Counted from the first letter of the stretch, positions 49,290 through 58,991 are shown. The stretch is 64,000 bases of DNA from Canna indica (GCA_034359265.1 CP136890.1:97551501-97615500), one strand, 5' to 3'. Program-made: numbers and translations. The notes: generated by a model not told the origin, from the letters alone.

Positions 49290-49552
49290 TTCTTCTGTTG
49301 ATCCAGTAGTAGGATCTTCCATTAAGAACATTCGTCGAACTTGTGAAAGGATGTTCTGAGGGTCTTCGGCTATTCGGGTAATTTCTTCGTACTCAGCTGG
49401 ATAAGACATTCGCCATTGAATCCAGGCCTTCTTTTCTATTTCTCCCAAGAGGTTTTCAACATAACACATTTTTGATTTGTTGTCCGGCCAATTGCGTTCA
49501 TTTAGCACATTCAGAGTGATGGATTCCCAGCGGGAAATCACATCACAGTATA
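49278..49552 (-). pseudogene. Viral coat protein fragment
   Basis: VISRWESITLNVL, WIQWRMSYP and NILSQVRRMF are badnavirus capsid motifs. It ends EEQNP at a stop where, over an 18-base shared segment, it is joined out of frame to the protease; the rest of the capsid with its zinc-finger region is missing at this junction. Confidence 0.8.
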
Positions 49553-49689
49553 TCGCCTATCTGAAGTTTTGCTAGTGCAATAAGACAACCTTGATCACCA
49601 CAAACAAAGTAAAGCAGAAAGGTTTTTGCAATTGTGTACCTTACAAGCTCTGATACCATAAAATGGCGTGTGGATCGAATCTTCGAAGT
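49553..49689 (-). promoter_or_regulatory. Viral intergenic fragment around the primer-binding site
   Basis: Follows the primer site in the viral sense and carries no ORF of its own; an upstream ORF reads through it. The part before the primer site (CGAAGTTAAACTCGGGTC on the plus strand) is shared with 53,180-53,220, where the rest of the intergenic region lies. Confidence 0.6.
49641..49658 (-). promoter_or_regulatory. Primer-binding site for initiator tRNA-Met
   Basis: Minus strand reads TGGTATCAGAGCTTGTAA. The first 12 bases are the standard complement to plant initiator tRNA-Met used by Caulimoviridae to prime minus-strand DNA. It is separated from the promoter part of the intergenic region by rearrangement. 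Confidence 0.85.
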
Positions 49690-49905
49690 TAAACTCGGGT
49701 CTCGTTTAAGAGAGTCGAGATCCTCTTTGATCTTAACAGTTAATTGTATAAGAACGTTTAACTGTTTAATCAAGGTCTCAGATGGTTTCTGATGGTTAAG
49801 AGAGTGTACGGAAGTAAATCCTACCGAAGGTTGGCCAAGTGTTTCAGTGGCTTGGATTGCTTGAAGGTAGGCTGTGCTTGTTGCAGTTATCTTCCAATCG
49901 TTCAT
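49690..49905 (-). pseudogene. Viral ORF1-like fragment
   Basis: Starts MNDWKITATSTAYLQAIQAT and contains PSVGFTSV and LIKQLNVLIQLTVKIKEDL, a pattern like the small badnavirus ORF1 protein (leading W, a VGF motif, then a coiled coil). After LKRDP it fuses to intergenic DNA and the primer site, so the natural C-terminus is lost. Function of the family is poorly defined (virion-associated in some members). Confidence 0.6.
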
Positions 49906-49924
49906 ATGATTAGGATGTAATAGT

Positions 49925-50361
49925 TTACTTGGTTGAGTGGGGATTTAGGGTTGGTTGTACTCCGGTGGTGAGGTCAATTTCCATAGAGCTAATGACCGAA
50001 CGGTCATCGGCCCATCTTGTATCTCTGAGAAGAACTAAGGCGTTTACACCTGCGTTTCGTCTGTGTAATGTTTGTAATCTTATCATTATTAATCCCATAT
50101 GAAGGTGCTGGAGTCCTTCTTGGGTTAATAAATTGTAACTCTGGTCAGTGATGAATGGGAGTTCAACTTGCGCTCCCTTCAACTCTCCGATAAGAAGGGC
50201 AAAACCCCTTGGGTAGACCAAGAAGGGGAAACCATCGTCAGAAGCCCGGGCATCATATTCAGAGAAGCTGAAAGACCAATCGTCTAGGGTCAGCATGAAA
50301 GCTGATTCTTGGGCAAGATCATCATCTTCTGTGTTGGCTTGTGTGGCATCTGGGGCAGTTG
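49925..50361 (-). pseudogene. Viral movement protein fragment (N-terminal part of ORF3)
   Basis: HMGLIMIRLQTLHRRNAG, VLLRDTRWADDRSV and SSMEIDLTTG are the core of the badnavirus 30K-type movement domain, which opens plasmodesmata. An acidic leader (NTEDDDLAQES) is in frame before the ATG at 50,296. It stops after GVQPTLNPHSTK, well short of the full domain. Confidence 0.75.
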
Positions 50362-50670
50362 TACCAGACGCAAAAGGTTCTCACTGAGCTCGAGATTATT
50401 TAGCTACATCAATGACTATAAGATCTTGGCAGCCAAGTCTGGACGACTCTTTGTCTCTCCCGAACTTTCAGATAAGTTTTTCAAGAAGATGCCACCTTTG
50501 CTAGGTAAAGAATTGGAAAACGCATTTTTCCTTAAATACCCAGGCTGCAATGTGGGATTATTCCCACGTATTCATTTCACTTACAATTACCTGGAGGATC
50601 AATGCAAACAGGCTGTCCCCTTCTTGGTCTACCCAAGGGGTTTGCCCTTCTTATCGGAGAGTTGAAGTTC
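50362..50670 (+). pseudogene. Viral coat protein fragment in opposite orientation, with small filler pieces
   Basis: First about 30 bases are a plus-strand piece of the small downstream ORF (QTQKVLTELE). Then comes capsid sequence SYINDYKILAAKSG, ELSDKFFKKMPPLLGKELE and FPRIHFTYNYLEDQC, then about 55 bases of movement protein (FLVYPRG...). Three origins within 310 bp show how finely the unit is shuffled. Confidence 0.75.
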
Positions 50671-50781
50671 CTCGAACTGTGTTTCTAGGCTTGATACATC
50701 CTTCTGTAATTGATATTCCAGTAATTCTTGCTTGATCCTTTCGTTCTCAGTTAGTATCGACTGGCAAGTAGACTGCGCCAT
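50664..50781 (-). pseudogene. Viral ORF2-like N-terminal fragment
   Basis: Minus strand from ATG 50,781 reads MAQSTCQSILTENERIKQEL and continues as a coiled coil (LLEYQLQKDVSSLE). A TGA stop codon immediately precedes the ATG, the close spacing usual between badnavirus ORF1 and ORF2. Truncated after about 39 residues. Confidence 0.5.
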
Positions 50782-50941
50782 TCAGCGCAACGAAGACTCT
50801 CAAACGGGCGTAACTTCAGGCGAAGCCTTGAGTCCCAACTCAACCCTGAAGCGGAACTGACAATCTCGCAATATCAACGAGCCCAACAGATTCCAGCTGA
50901 AACACTGTATCAGGCAGGATGGGCTGAAAGACAACATTGCG
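50782..50941 (+). pseudogene. Viral ORF3 N-terminal fragment, plus strand
   Basis: Reads LNPEAELTISQYQRAQQIPA and ETLYQAGWAERQ. The last 80 bases are repeated in the same orientation at 52,700-52,772, where the reading continues as HRVYQHYSDERILVTEVE. Confidence 0.5.
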
Positions 50942-51341
50942 AGTATTGTCGGCATACTTCCGTTTGAAAATACGTACGTGGGTATCATGGGGCTTTCCCT
51001 TGTACGTTGTAGATTTGCGTAGTCCATACCGCTTTTCCTTTTGATAATAGCCAGGAAGTGGTATCTGGGAACAAATAGATAATGCACTCTTGCATGTGCT
51101 TGGGAAGTGTTACCGTTGTTCGCCATGAATTCTCAGCTGTGTCGGTCATCATGAAGGCTGTTTCGAATGGGTAGTCATTGCTTTCTATGGCTAACTTGGT
51201 GGCCCATCCGGACTCACCTTCTGAGAAAGAACATATTCCTTCACTGTCTGGGTCATTAAGCTCAACAGAAACAACGTCCCAATCTTCCGCCAAATCTAAA
51301 TTTTCAACTACGGTTGCACGTGCAATGTTTCCCCTCTTTCC
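50942..51341 (-). pseudogene. Viral ORF3 fragment, probably movement-protein region
   Basis: Reads LAEDWDVVSVELNDPD, FETAFMMTDTAENSWRTTV and IIYLFPDTTSWLLSKGKAVW, then stops at GKAP; a one-base shift restores similarity (HVRIFKRKYADNTRNV), so the frame is broken. I place it in ORF3 by context and style, without a firm domain. Confidence 0.5.
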
Positions 51342-51346
51342 TTTAC

Positions 51347-51533
51347 ACTATGGCGCACCCCTCAAGATGATGAGCGACATACCTGGTTATGAGGAGTTTA
51401 TGGAAAGCATAAAGAACAACCGCATCTCTCATGAGAACGAACTGGTTCAGATGATAGCCTCACAAGAAGGAGAACATGAGCCAGCTCCATTACCTAATGA
51501 AGCTCCCAATGAACAGCCTGGTTGGGCAGATAG
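51347..51533 (+). pseudogene. Polyprotein C-terminal fragment, inverted
   Basis: Plus-strand copy of residues about 690-750 of the main ORF (HYGAPLKMMSDIPGYEEF ... EQPGWAD). Confidence 0.85.
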
Positions 51534-51746
51534 AGGTCCGGGAGTGATTGGACTATCTTCTTAATTTCTGAAATAAGTTGGAAATCGGAGGGTTTTAGTC
51601 TCTTATCACCCTGAGGTCCGGTCTTGGAATATAAGGGTCCTAACAAGGTCCCTAAGTTGGGAATATAAGATCTGGCGTAATTGAGAAGTCCGAGCCATGA
51701 TCTTAATCCTGTCTTACTCTTTAACTGTTCTTCATTGAAGCTGGCA
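51534..51746 (-). pseudogene. Reverse transcriptase/RNase H connection fragment
   Basis: Same orientation and sequence as 55,473-55,680 in the main ORF (RSWLGLLNYARSYIPNLG ... VQSLPDLE). Splits the two inverted C-terminal pieces on either side. Confidence 0.85.
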
Positions 51747-52071
51747 AGAACTGGATGAGGGAGTCATATTCAGACTGGCTAATTATGATCAACCGCCGAC
51801 TCAAGAATTTGAAAACATCAGGGATAGAGAATTTGACAAAATGATGGCAAAACTGAAACTAGAACGCCCTGAAAGTTCAAAGACCAGAGAAAAAGACCCA
51901 GAAGCAGCCGAAAGAGAAAATGAAGAAAGACGAGAAAAACATTTCCACCAAATGTTAGAAGAAGAACAATATTTCCAGGAAGCTATTCGCAAGATGAAGA
52001 AGGACACTAAGCAATTCTATGAGAAAGACCTGTTCAAGGGGAAGCGTCTTCCCCATGAAAAAGACAATTGA
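51747..52071 (+). pseudogene. End of polyprotein, inverted
   Basis: Plus-strand copy of the last 107 residues (WQELDEGVIFRL ... LPHEKDN) with its stop, continuing into the downstream spacer without a break. Confidence 0.85.
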
Positions 52072-52235
52072 AACTGCTCCACAATGGGGGAAGCAAGAAC
52101 CCCCTTAACAAATGCTTGCTGAGGAAGCAAGAACCCCATAAACAAATACTTGCAGGGGATGAATGAACCCCTTCAACAAAACATTCTAGTTAGTCTAATT
52201 AAGTTTGTTATATTTGTTTGTTTTGTCATTTACAG

Positions 52236-52435
52236 ATGATCATTGACCGCTTAAAGCAGCTCGCAGATCAATGCAGGAGTACTTATGCAACCACAAAACG
52301 AGCTCTCATGGCCGCTCAACATTGGGCCGTTCTCAGCGGGTCTCATGCACTGGAAGAAGTTGAACAGTTAACTTGTGAACTAATGTATGGTATGATCTAT
52401 TCCATGGACGAAGTTGACGAATGGGCACTCAAGGT
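52236..52435 (+). pseudogene. N-terminal part of the small downstream ORF, inverted
   Basis: MIIDRLKQLADQCRSTYATT onward, ending EWALKV. Preceded by TTTGTTTTGTCATTTACAG, a good splice-acceptor sequence. Truncated by a join to coat protein DNA at 52,436. Confidence 0.75.
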
Positions 52436-52695
52436 AAAGTGCATAGTTAGCGCTCCATCTGATCTTGTTTGTATGCTCGCTGATTGAGGTATCTGGGGGT
52501 TTGGTAGGATTGCAGGTCGAATTACCCATTGTCGACCCTGCAGGTTGGCTGTTGTACGAGGTTGTCCTGGTATTGCTCGGATTCGTCCAGACTTGGCTGC
52601 CAAGATCTTATAGTCATTGATGTAGCTAAATAAGTCTTTGACATGGTGACATGAGAGTCGTTCGATGTCTTCATAGGCACGATTTTGTTCTTCTG
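52436..52695 (-). pseudogene. Viral coat protein fragment with basic tail
   Basis: Reads EEQNRAYEDIERLSCHHVKD, LFSYINDYKILAAKSGR, then IRAIPGQPRTTANLQGRQW. The first part overlaps the capsid piece at 50,389-50,446, which continues differently (RLFVSPELSD), so one of the two continuations is a recombination join. Confidence 0.65.
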
Positions 52696-52699
52696 TTGT

Positions 52700-53033
52700 C
52701 TCGCAATATCAACGAGCCCAACAGATTCCAGCTGAAACACTGTATCAGGCAGGATGGGCTGAAAGACAACACAGAGTCTATCAACACTACTCAGATGAGA
52801 GAATCTTGGTCACAGAGGTAGAAAGCAATGACTACCCATGCGAAACAGCCTTCATGATGACCGACACAGCTGAGAATTCATGGCGAACAACGGTAACACT
52901 TCCCAAGCACATGCAAGAGTGCACCCATAAGTGGGAAGATAACACAGACGACATCTCTAAGGGATGTGAGAGGTGTACATTCTGCAAAGAACAGACCAAT
53001 CCAAATATGCGGTCCCACTGCAAACTATGGCGG
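52700..53033 (+). pseudogene. Viral ORF3 fragment with cysteine cluster
   Basis: Continues the ORF3 N-terminal reading (HRVYQHYSDERILVTEVE), then shares about 97 bases with the minus-strand piece at 51,081-51,183 (YPCETAFMMTDTAENSW), then CTHKWEDNTDD and CERCTFCKEQTN, which resembles the second cysteine-rich motif near the badnavirus capsid. Two joins within 330 bp. Confidence 0.5.
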
Positions 53034-53168
53034 ATTTTGTGACCGAGAACTTGCCACTTGCATACGCACATACCTTTTCCATACTTCTGGGGTCGTTTTT
53101 CTTGGGTTTCCATTTACAAACCCCCCCCCCATCCCTCCATGCAGCCATCAGTTTCCAAAATTATGTAG
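53034..53168 (-). pseudogene. Duplicate RNase H fragment
   Basis: Same sense and sequence as 55,311-55,450 (ETDGCMEGWGGVCKWKP ... VTKSAI) with one extra C in the C-run, which breaks the frame here. Confidence 0.85.
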
Positions 53169-53640
53169 GAATGGCGCGTAAAATGGCGTGTGGATCGAAT
53201 CTTCGAAGTTAAACTCGGGTCGCTGAGGACGCTGGCTTAAATCGAATGATGCTCAAAGAAATATTTAAGAGGAAAGCTTACAAGCTTTCCTTAAAATCTT
53301 CAGAAAATAGGATTACAGTTGGAGAAGTAGAGCTCTTCAGTGGTTCTGAAGTATGTTCTGCAACTCCTTAGTCGCACACATATATAGAGGTCCTAAGAAG
53401 TCTCTCGAATGAGAGCAATAAGTGAGTGCGGGTGTACATTGGACCCCATCGTCCACTCACTTAATTGTTCTTTAAAGAGAGTCCTTTACAAACACGACTA
53501 ATACTGTACAGCCAGCTCATAGCCAGCCTTTAGGATAGTGGTTGCCAGCAATAATGGAGGTTGCCAGCTTAAAAGCACTCTATTATTGTCCTTACAGATT
53601 CCTTGTGTCTCCTGCATTATTGTCCTTTTTAGATAAGCGC
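53169..53640 (-). promoter_or_regulatory. Viral intergenic region with promoter
   Basis: On the minus strand a TATA box CTATATAT lies at 53,387-53,380. Upstream is a 9-bp stem AAGTGAGTG/CACTCACTT (53,420-53,428 and 53,454-53,462), and several GCCAGC repeats near 53,510-53,575. Downstream is a perfect palindrome GGAAAGCTT-AC-AAGCTTTCC at 53,271-53,290. It ends just before where the primer site should be, which is instead at 49,641-49,658. Confidence 0.6.
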
Positions 53641-54063
53641 GAATCTAATGTTGCAGTAGTTGTTACTTGATTTACTGCTCTGGATCATCTTATGACATGC
53701 TTCCAGGTTGTTGATGTGACGAGTCAAGGGTTGGAGGGCATCTTCTGAGAAAGTGTCATTCATGGCACTTTGTTCTAATCGAGCTTTCTGTAAGTACGCC
53801 ATTGCAAGTAGTGTCTCGAGCTCAGTGAGAACCTTTTGCGTCTGTTCTTGGTGGATCTGGGTTACCTTGAGTGCCCATTCGTCAACTTCGTCCATGGAAT
53901 AGATCATACCATACATTAGTTCACAAGTTAACTGTTCAACTTCTTCCAGTGCATGAGACCCGCTGAGAACGGCCCAATGTTGAGCGGCCATGAGAGCTCG
54001 TTTTGTGGTTGCATAAGTACTCCTGCATTGATCTGCGAGCTGCTTTAAGCGGTCAATGATCAT
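53629..54063 (-). CDS. Small ORF downstream of the polyprotein (rice tungro ORF4-like position)
   Basis: 144 residues if read from MIIDRLKQLA (54,063); a further in-frame ATG at 54,081 adds six residues but lies before the likely splice acceptor TTTACAG. The protein is helical, with EEVEQLTCELMYGMIYSMDE and a heptad-like stretch QIHQEQTQKVLTELETLLAM. No enzyme motif is visible. A separate ORF after the polyprotein and behind a splice acceptor is known in rice tungro bacilliform virus (P4, from spliced RNA); I see position and signal in common, not proven homology. Intact in each full copy, so it may be conserved. Confidence 0.6.
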   Translation of the reverse strand: MIIDRLKQLADQCRSTYATTKRALMAAQHWAVLSGSHALEEVEQLTCELMYGMIYSMDEVDEWALKVTQIHQEQTQKVLTELETLLAMAYLQKARLEQSAMNDTFSEDALQPLTRHINNLEACHKMIQSSKSSNNYCNIRFALI

Positions 54064-54227
54064 CTGTAAATGACAAAACAAACAAATATAACAAACTTAA
54101 TTAGACTAACTAGAATGTTTTGTTGAAGGGGTTCATTCATCCCCTGCAAGTATTTGTTTATGGGGTTCTTGCTTCCTCAGCAAGCATTTGTTAAGGGGGT
54201 TCTTGCTTCCCCCATTGTGGAGCAGTT
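54064..54227 (-). promoter_or_regulatory. Spacer between polyprotein and small ORF, with splice acceptor
   Basis: Contains repeated short units GAAGCAAGAACCCC, ending in the T-rich tract TTTGTTTGTTTTGTC and ATTTACAG right before ATG. Branch-like CTAAT occurs upstream. No ORF. Confidence 0.55.
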
Positions 54228-56934
54228 TCAATTGTCTTTTTCATGGGGAAGACGCTTCCCCTTGAACAGGTCTTTCTCATAGAATTGCTTAGTGTCCTTC
54301 TTCATCTTGCGAATAGCTTCCTGGAAATATTGTTCTTCTTCTAACATTTGGTGGAAATGTTTTTCTCGTCTTTCTTCATTTTCTCTTTCGGCTGCTTCTG
54401 GGTCTTTTTCTCTGGTCTTTGAACTTTCAGGGCGTTCTAGTTTCAGTTTTGCCATCATTTTGTCAAATTCTCTATCCCTGATGTTTTCAAATTCTTGAGT
54501 CGGCGGTTGATCATAATTAGCCAGTCTGAATATGACTCCCTCATCCAGTTCTTGCCAGTACGGGGTATCTGCCCAACCAGGCTGTTCATTGGGAGCTTCA
54601 TTAGGTAATGGAGCTGGCTCATGTTCTCCTTCTTGTGAGGCTATCATCTGAACCAGTTCGTTCTCATGAGAGATGCGGTTGTTCTTTATGCTTTCCATAA
54701 ACTCCTCATAACCAGGTATGTCGCTCATCATCTTGAGGGGTGCGCCATAGTGAAAGCTGGTCGATGGGTAGAAGTCAAGAAGGCTGTCATCATCGTCAAC
54801 ATATTCTTCCATTAGCAGGCTGATGGCCTCATCGTTGTCCTCCAAGTCATCAGCGGTTTCATCATCCCAGGCTGTTACGGCCATTACTTCTTGGGTGGAG
54901 ATGATGTTGCTTATGCGGATGATGGTTTGGCTTAATTGAGTGATTACTTGAGGAGGTGGGTCATCACCTTGTGTCACTTCTGAAAGAGCTTCCTCTAACT
55001 GCTTTAGATACTGCTTAGAGGGCTCATCTGGTTCTTGGACTTGGATTAAATTTGCTGTCAGGCGAGAGAGTGCGTCTGCGAGCGAGTTGTGCTTTCCTTC
55101 AATATGCTCAAAGTGAATTGTAATTCCTGTGCCTGTAACATAATCAAGGAAATTTAGCCACCTAACTCTGGATGGCTTTGTTGATGCAGATTTATTGTAG
55201 AAACTGATAATGGCTTGGCAATCAGTTCTAAGAGTAATCTCCTTTTGATCTAAATAGTGAATTTTTAAGGCTCTGAGGGTTTCCGTGCAAGCATATATCT
55301 CAGCATCGATGGCGGATTTTGTGACCGAGAACTTGCCACTTGCATACGCACATACCTTTTCCATACTTCTGGGGTCGTTTTTCTTGGGTTTCCATTTACA
55401 AACCCCCCCCCATCCCTCCATGCAGCCATCAGTTTCCAAAATTATGTAGGAACCGGGAGCTGGTAGTTCGAGGTCCGGGAGTGATTGGACTATCTTCTTA
55501 ATTTCTGAAATAAGTTGGAAATCGGAGGGTTTTAGTCTCTTATCACCCTGAGGTCCGGTCTTGGAATATAAGGGTCCTAACAAGGTCCCTAAGTTGGGAA
55601 TATAAGATCTGGCGTAATTGAGAAGTCCGAGCCATGATCTTAATCCTGTCTTACTCTTTAACTGTTCTTCATTGAAGCTGATAATCTTCTTGATTATATG
55701 AGGTTGGAGCTTGATTCTGCTGTCCCCAATTATGGCTCCTAAGAACTCAATTTCTTTTGTAGCAATCTTAATTTTGGTAGGGGATAAGACCAATCCCCAT
55801 TTTTCACAAATTTTTAGCATCTTACTAAGATGCTGTGCATGTTGCTGTTCGGTCTCAGAAAAGACGAGGATGTCGTCTATGTATACGGCAATAAAGTCGT
55901 CTGTGCCTTCAAAACATTTATCCATCTTCCTCTGAAAAACGGCTGGTGCATTTTTCAGCCCAAATGGCATAGCCAGCCATTCATAAAGTCCGTTGGGCAC
56001 AATGAAGGCCGTCCAAGGAATAGATTCAGGGTCCATAGCTACTTGATGGAACCCACTCTTTAAGTCAAATTTGGAAAATATTTTGCTATTGCCGATACGC
56101 TTAAGGATTGTGTTAATACTTGGCAGGCTATATTGGTCTTTGTGAGTATTGTCATTGAGAGTCCTGTAGTTAAAGACCATGCGCTCTTTTCCTTTGACCT
56201 CCCGCCCTGTGGTTGGATCAATACTTGTTCCGGAATTGACCATAATGGCCATCGTTCTATGCCTGCTTGTGCTTGGTCTGATTACTCCAATCTCGAGTAA
56301 CGCCTTAATATGTCGATCATATTGCTCCTTCATAAGAGGTGTGACTTGTTTCAGCGGCTTATCTTGGATGGTTAAATCTGGATTGATGATATCCAGTTTG
56401 TAAGTCACCATATTCTTAACCCAGTGTTGAACTGGGTTATTACCAATAAAACCTTGCTCCATTAATCGGTTGAGTAGAGGTTGGAACTTCTTCTTAAAAC
56501 TTGGTGATTCTCTGAAATGGTCATAGACCACTGCATTTTTAACCTCTAAATATTCTTCTTCTGACATTCCCAATTCTTCAATTGTGGCGGTAGACATAAC
56601 CTCTGTGTCTAGTCTTGTGGTTATTGTTGTTACCTTTTTGTAAAAGGTCACCGTCTGTTCTTCTATACGGACTCCTCCTTGCATTGCCCGTATGAAGTTG
56701 CAACCGATTAACATCTGTATGTCATCTCGTTTTCCCATTGGAAAGGCATACGTAAATGGTATTTTAAATTTGTTTTCCTCAATTGACATGAGACCTCCTT
56801 TTAGTCTCATGCTGGCTACCTGTTGAGAATTTACTCCATTAATTTGTATCGGGTAGGCACTTGGTTCTAGTGCCTCGGGTGGTATGGATTCTTGATCAAT
56901 GCAGCATACGGTAGCTCCTGTATCAAGGATTTTG
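54228..56934 (-). CDS. Endogenous pararetrovirus protease-reverse transcriptase-RNase H ORF (full length of this part)
   Basis: Uninterrupted from the protease (KILDTGATVCC, before the first Met at 56,810) to the stop at 54,228. Counting from that Met: LIGCNFIRAMQGG about 34-46; reverse transcriptase with FDLKSGFHQV 248-257 and YIDD 310-313; RNase H with all four acidic residues (D461 in ETDG, E504 in DAE, D530 in RTDCQA, D579 in LADALSR). From about 590 to 860 there is an acidic, then highly charged coiled-coil tail (EEYVDDDDS, EKDPEAAERENEERREKHF) longer than I expect for badnaviruses. Upstream it is joined out of frame to a coat fragment, so no complete polyprotein exists. Confidence 0.9.
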
Positions 56935-57197
56935 TTCTTCTGTTGATCCAGTAGTAGGATCTTCCATTAAGAACATTCGTCGAACTTGTGAAAGGATGTT
57001 CTGAGGGTCTTCGGCTATTCGGGTAATTTCTTCGTACTCAGCTGGATAAGACATTCGCCATTGAATCCAGGCCTTCTTTTCTATTTCTCCCAAGAGGTTT
57101 TCAACATAACACATTTTTGATTTGTTGTCCGGCCAATTGCGTTCATTTAGCACATTCAGAGTGATGGATTCCCAGCGGGAAATCACATCACAGTATA
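56923..57197 (-). pseudogene. Viral coat protein fragment, second unit
   Basis: Copy of 49,278-49,552 with the same out-of-frame join to the protease. Confidence 0.8.
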
Positions 57198-57334
57198 TCG
57201 CCTATCTGAAGTTTTGCTAGTGCAATAAGACAACCTTGATCACCACAAACAAAGTAAAGCAGAAAGGTTTTTGCAATTGTGTACCTTACAAGCTCTGATA
57301 CCATAAAATGGCGTGTGGATCGAATCTTCGAAGT
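57198..57334 (-). promoter_or_regulatory. Viral intergenic fragment with primer-binding site (57,286-57,303), second unit
   Basis: TGGTATCAGAGCTTGTAA on the minus strand, identical to the first unit. Confidence 0.75.
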
Positions 57335-57550
57335 TAAACTCGGGTCTCGTTTAAGAGAGTCGAGATCCTCTTTGATCTTAACAGTTAATTGTATAAGAAC
57401 GTTTAACTGTTTAATCAAGGTCTCAGATGGTTTCTGATGGTTAAGAGAGTGTACGGAAGTAAATCCTACCGAAGGTTGGCCAAGTGTTTCAGTGGCTTGG
57501 ATTGCTTGAAGGTAGGCTGTGCTTGTTGCAGTTATCTTCCAATCGTTCAT
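57335..57550 (-). pseudogene. Viral ORF1-like fragment, second unit
   Basis: Copy of 49,690-49,905, fused in the same way to intergenic DNA. Confidence 0.6.
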
Positions 57551-57569
57551 ATGATTAGGATGTAATAGT

Positions 57570-58006
57570 TTACTTGGTTGAGTGGGGATTTAGGGTTGGT
57601 TGTACTCCGGTGGTGAGGTCAATTTCCATAGAGCTAATGACCGAACGGTCATCGGCCCATCTTGTATCTCTGAGAAGAACTAAGGCGTTTACACCTGCGT
57701 TTCGTCTGTGTAATGTTTGTAATCTTATCATTATTAATCCCATATGAAGGTGCTGGAGTCCTTCTTGGGTTAATAAATTGTAACTCTGGTCAGTGATGAA
57801 TGGGAGTTCAACTTGCGCTCCCTTCAACTCTCCGATAAGAAGGGCAAAACCCCTTGGGTAGACCAAGAAGGGGAAACCATCGTCAGAAGCCCGGGCATCA
57901 TATTCAGAGAAGCTGAAAGACCAATCGTCTAGGGTCAGCATGAAAGCTGATTCTTGGGCAAGATCATCATCTTCTGTGTTGGCTTGTGTGGCATCTGGGG
58001 CAGTTG
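57570..58006 (-). pseudogene. Viral movement protein fragment, second unit
   Basis: Copy of 49,925-50,361, including the in-frame acidic leader. Confidence 0.75.
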
Positions 58007-58315
58007 TACCAGACGCAAAAGGTTCTCACTGAGCTCGAGATTATTTAGCTACATCAATGACTATAAGATCTTGGCAGCCAAGTCTGGACGACTCTTTGTC
58101 TCTCCCGAACTTTCAGATAAGTTTTTCAAGAAGATGCCACCTTTGCTAGGTAAAGAATTGGAAAACGCATTTTTCCTTAAATACCCAGGCTGCAATGTGG
58201 GATTATTCCCACGTATTCATTTCACTTACAATTACCTGGAGGATCAATGCAAACAGGCTGTCCCCTTCTTGGTCTACCCAAGGGGTTTGCCCTTCTTATC
58301 GGAGAGTTGAAGTTC
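58007..58315 (+). pseudogene. Coat protein and filler pieces in opposite orientation, second unit
   Basis: Copy of 50,362-50,670 with the same three joins. Confidence 0.75.
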
Positions 58316-58426
58316 CTCGAACTGTGTTTCTAGGCTTGATACATCCTTCTGTAATTGATATTCCAGTAATTCTTGCTTGATCCTTTCGTTCTCAGTTAGT
58401 ATCGACTGGCAAGTAGACTGCGCCAT
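58309..58426 (-). pseudogene. Viral ORF2-like N-terminal fragment, second unit
   Basis: Copy of 50,664-50,781. Confidence 0.5.
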
Positions 58427-58586
58427 TCAGCGCAACGAAGACTCTCAAACGGGCGTAACTTCAGGCGAAGCCTTGAGTCCCAACTCAACCCTGAAGCGGA
58501 ACTGACAATCTCGCAATATCAACGAGCCCAACAGATTCCAGCTGAAACACTGTATCAGGCAGGATGGGCTGAAAGACAACATTGCG
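58427..58586 (+). pseudogene. Viral ORF3 N-terminal fragment, second unit
   Basis: Copy of 50,782-50,941. Confidence 0.5.
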
Positions 58587-58986
58587 AGTATTGTCGGCAT
58601 ACTTCCGTTTGAAAATACGTACGTGGGTATCATGGGGCTTTCCCTTGTACGTTGTAGATTTGCGTAGTCCATACCGCTTTTCCTTTTGATAATAGCCAGG
58701 AAGTGGTATCTGGGAACAAATAGATAATGCACTCTTGCATGTGCTTGGGAAGTGTTACCGTTGTTCGCCATGAATTCTCAGCTGTGTCGGTCATCATGAA
58801 GGCTGTTTCGAATGGGTAGTCATTGCTTTCTATGGCTAACTTGGTGGCCCATCCGGACTCACCTTCTGAGAAAGAACATATTCCTTCACTGTCTGGGTCA
58901 TTAAGCTCAACAGAAACAACGTCCCAATCTTCCGCCAAATCTAAATTTTCAACTACGGTTGCACGTGCAATGTTTCCCCTCTTTCC
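58587..58986 (-). pseudogene. Viral ORF3 fragment, second unit
   Basis: Copy of 50,942-51,341 with the same frame break after GKAP. Confidence 0.5.
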
Positions 58987-58991
58987 TTTAC

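Noticed and set aside
51841..52071. Plus-strand 76-codon ORF (MMAKLKLERPES) as an independent gene
   Set aside because: It is the inverted end of the viral polyprotein.
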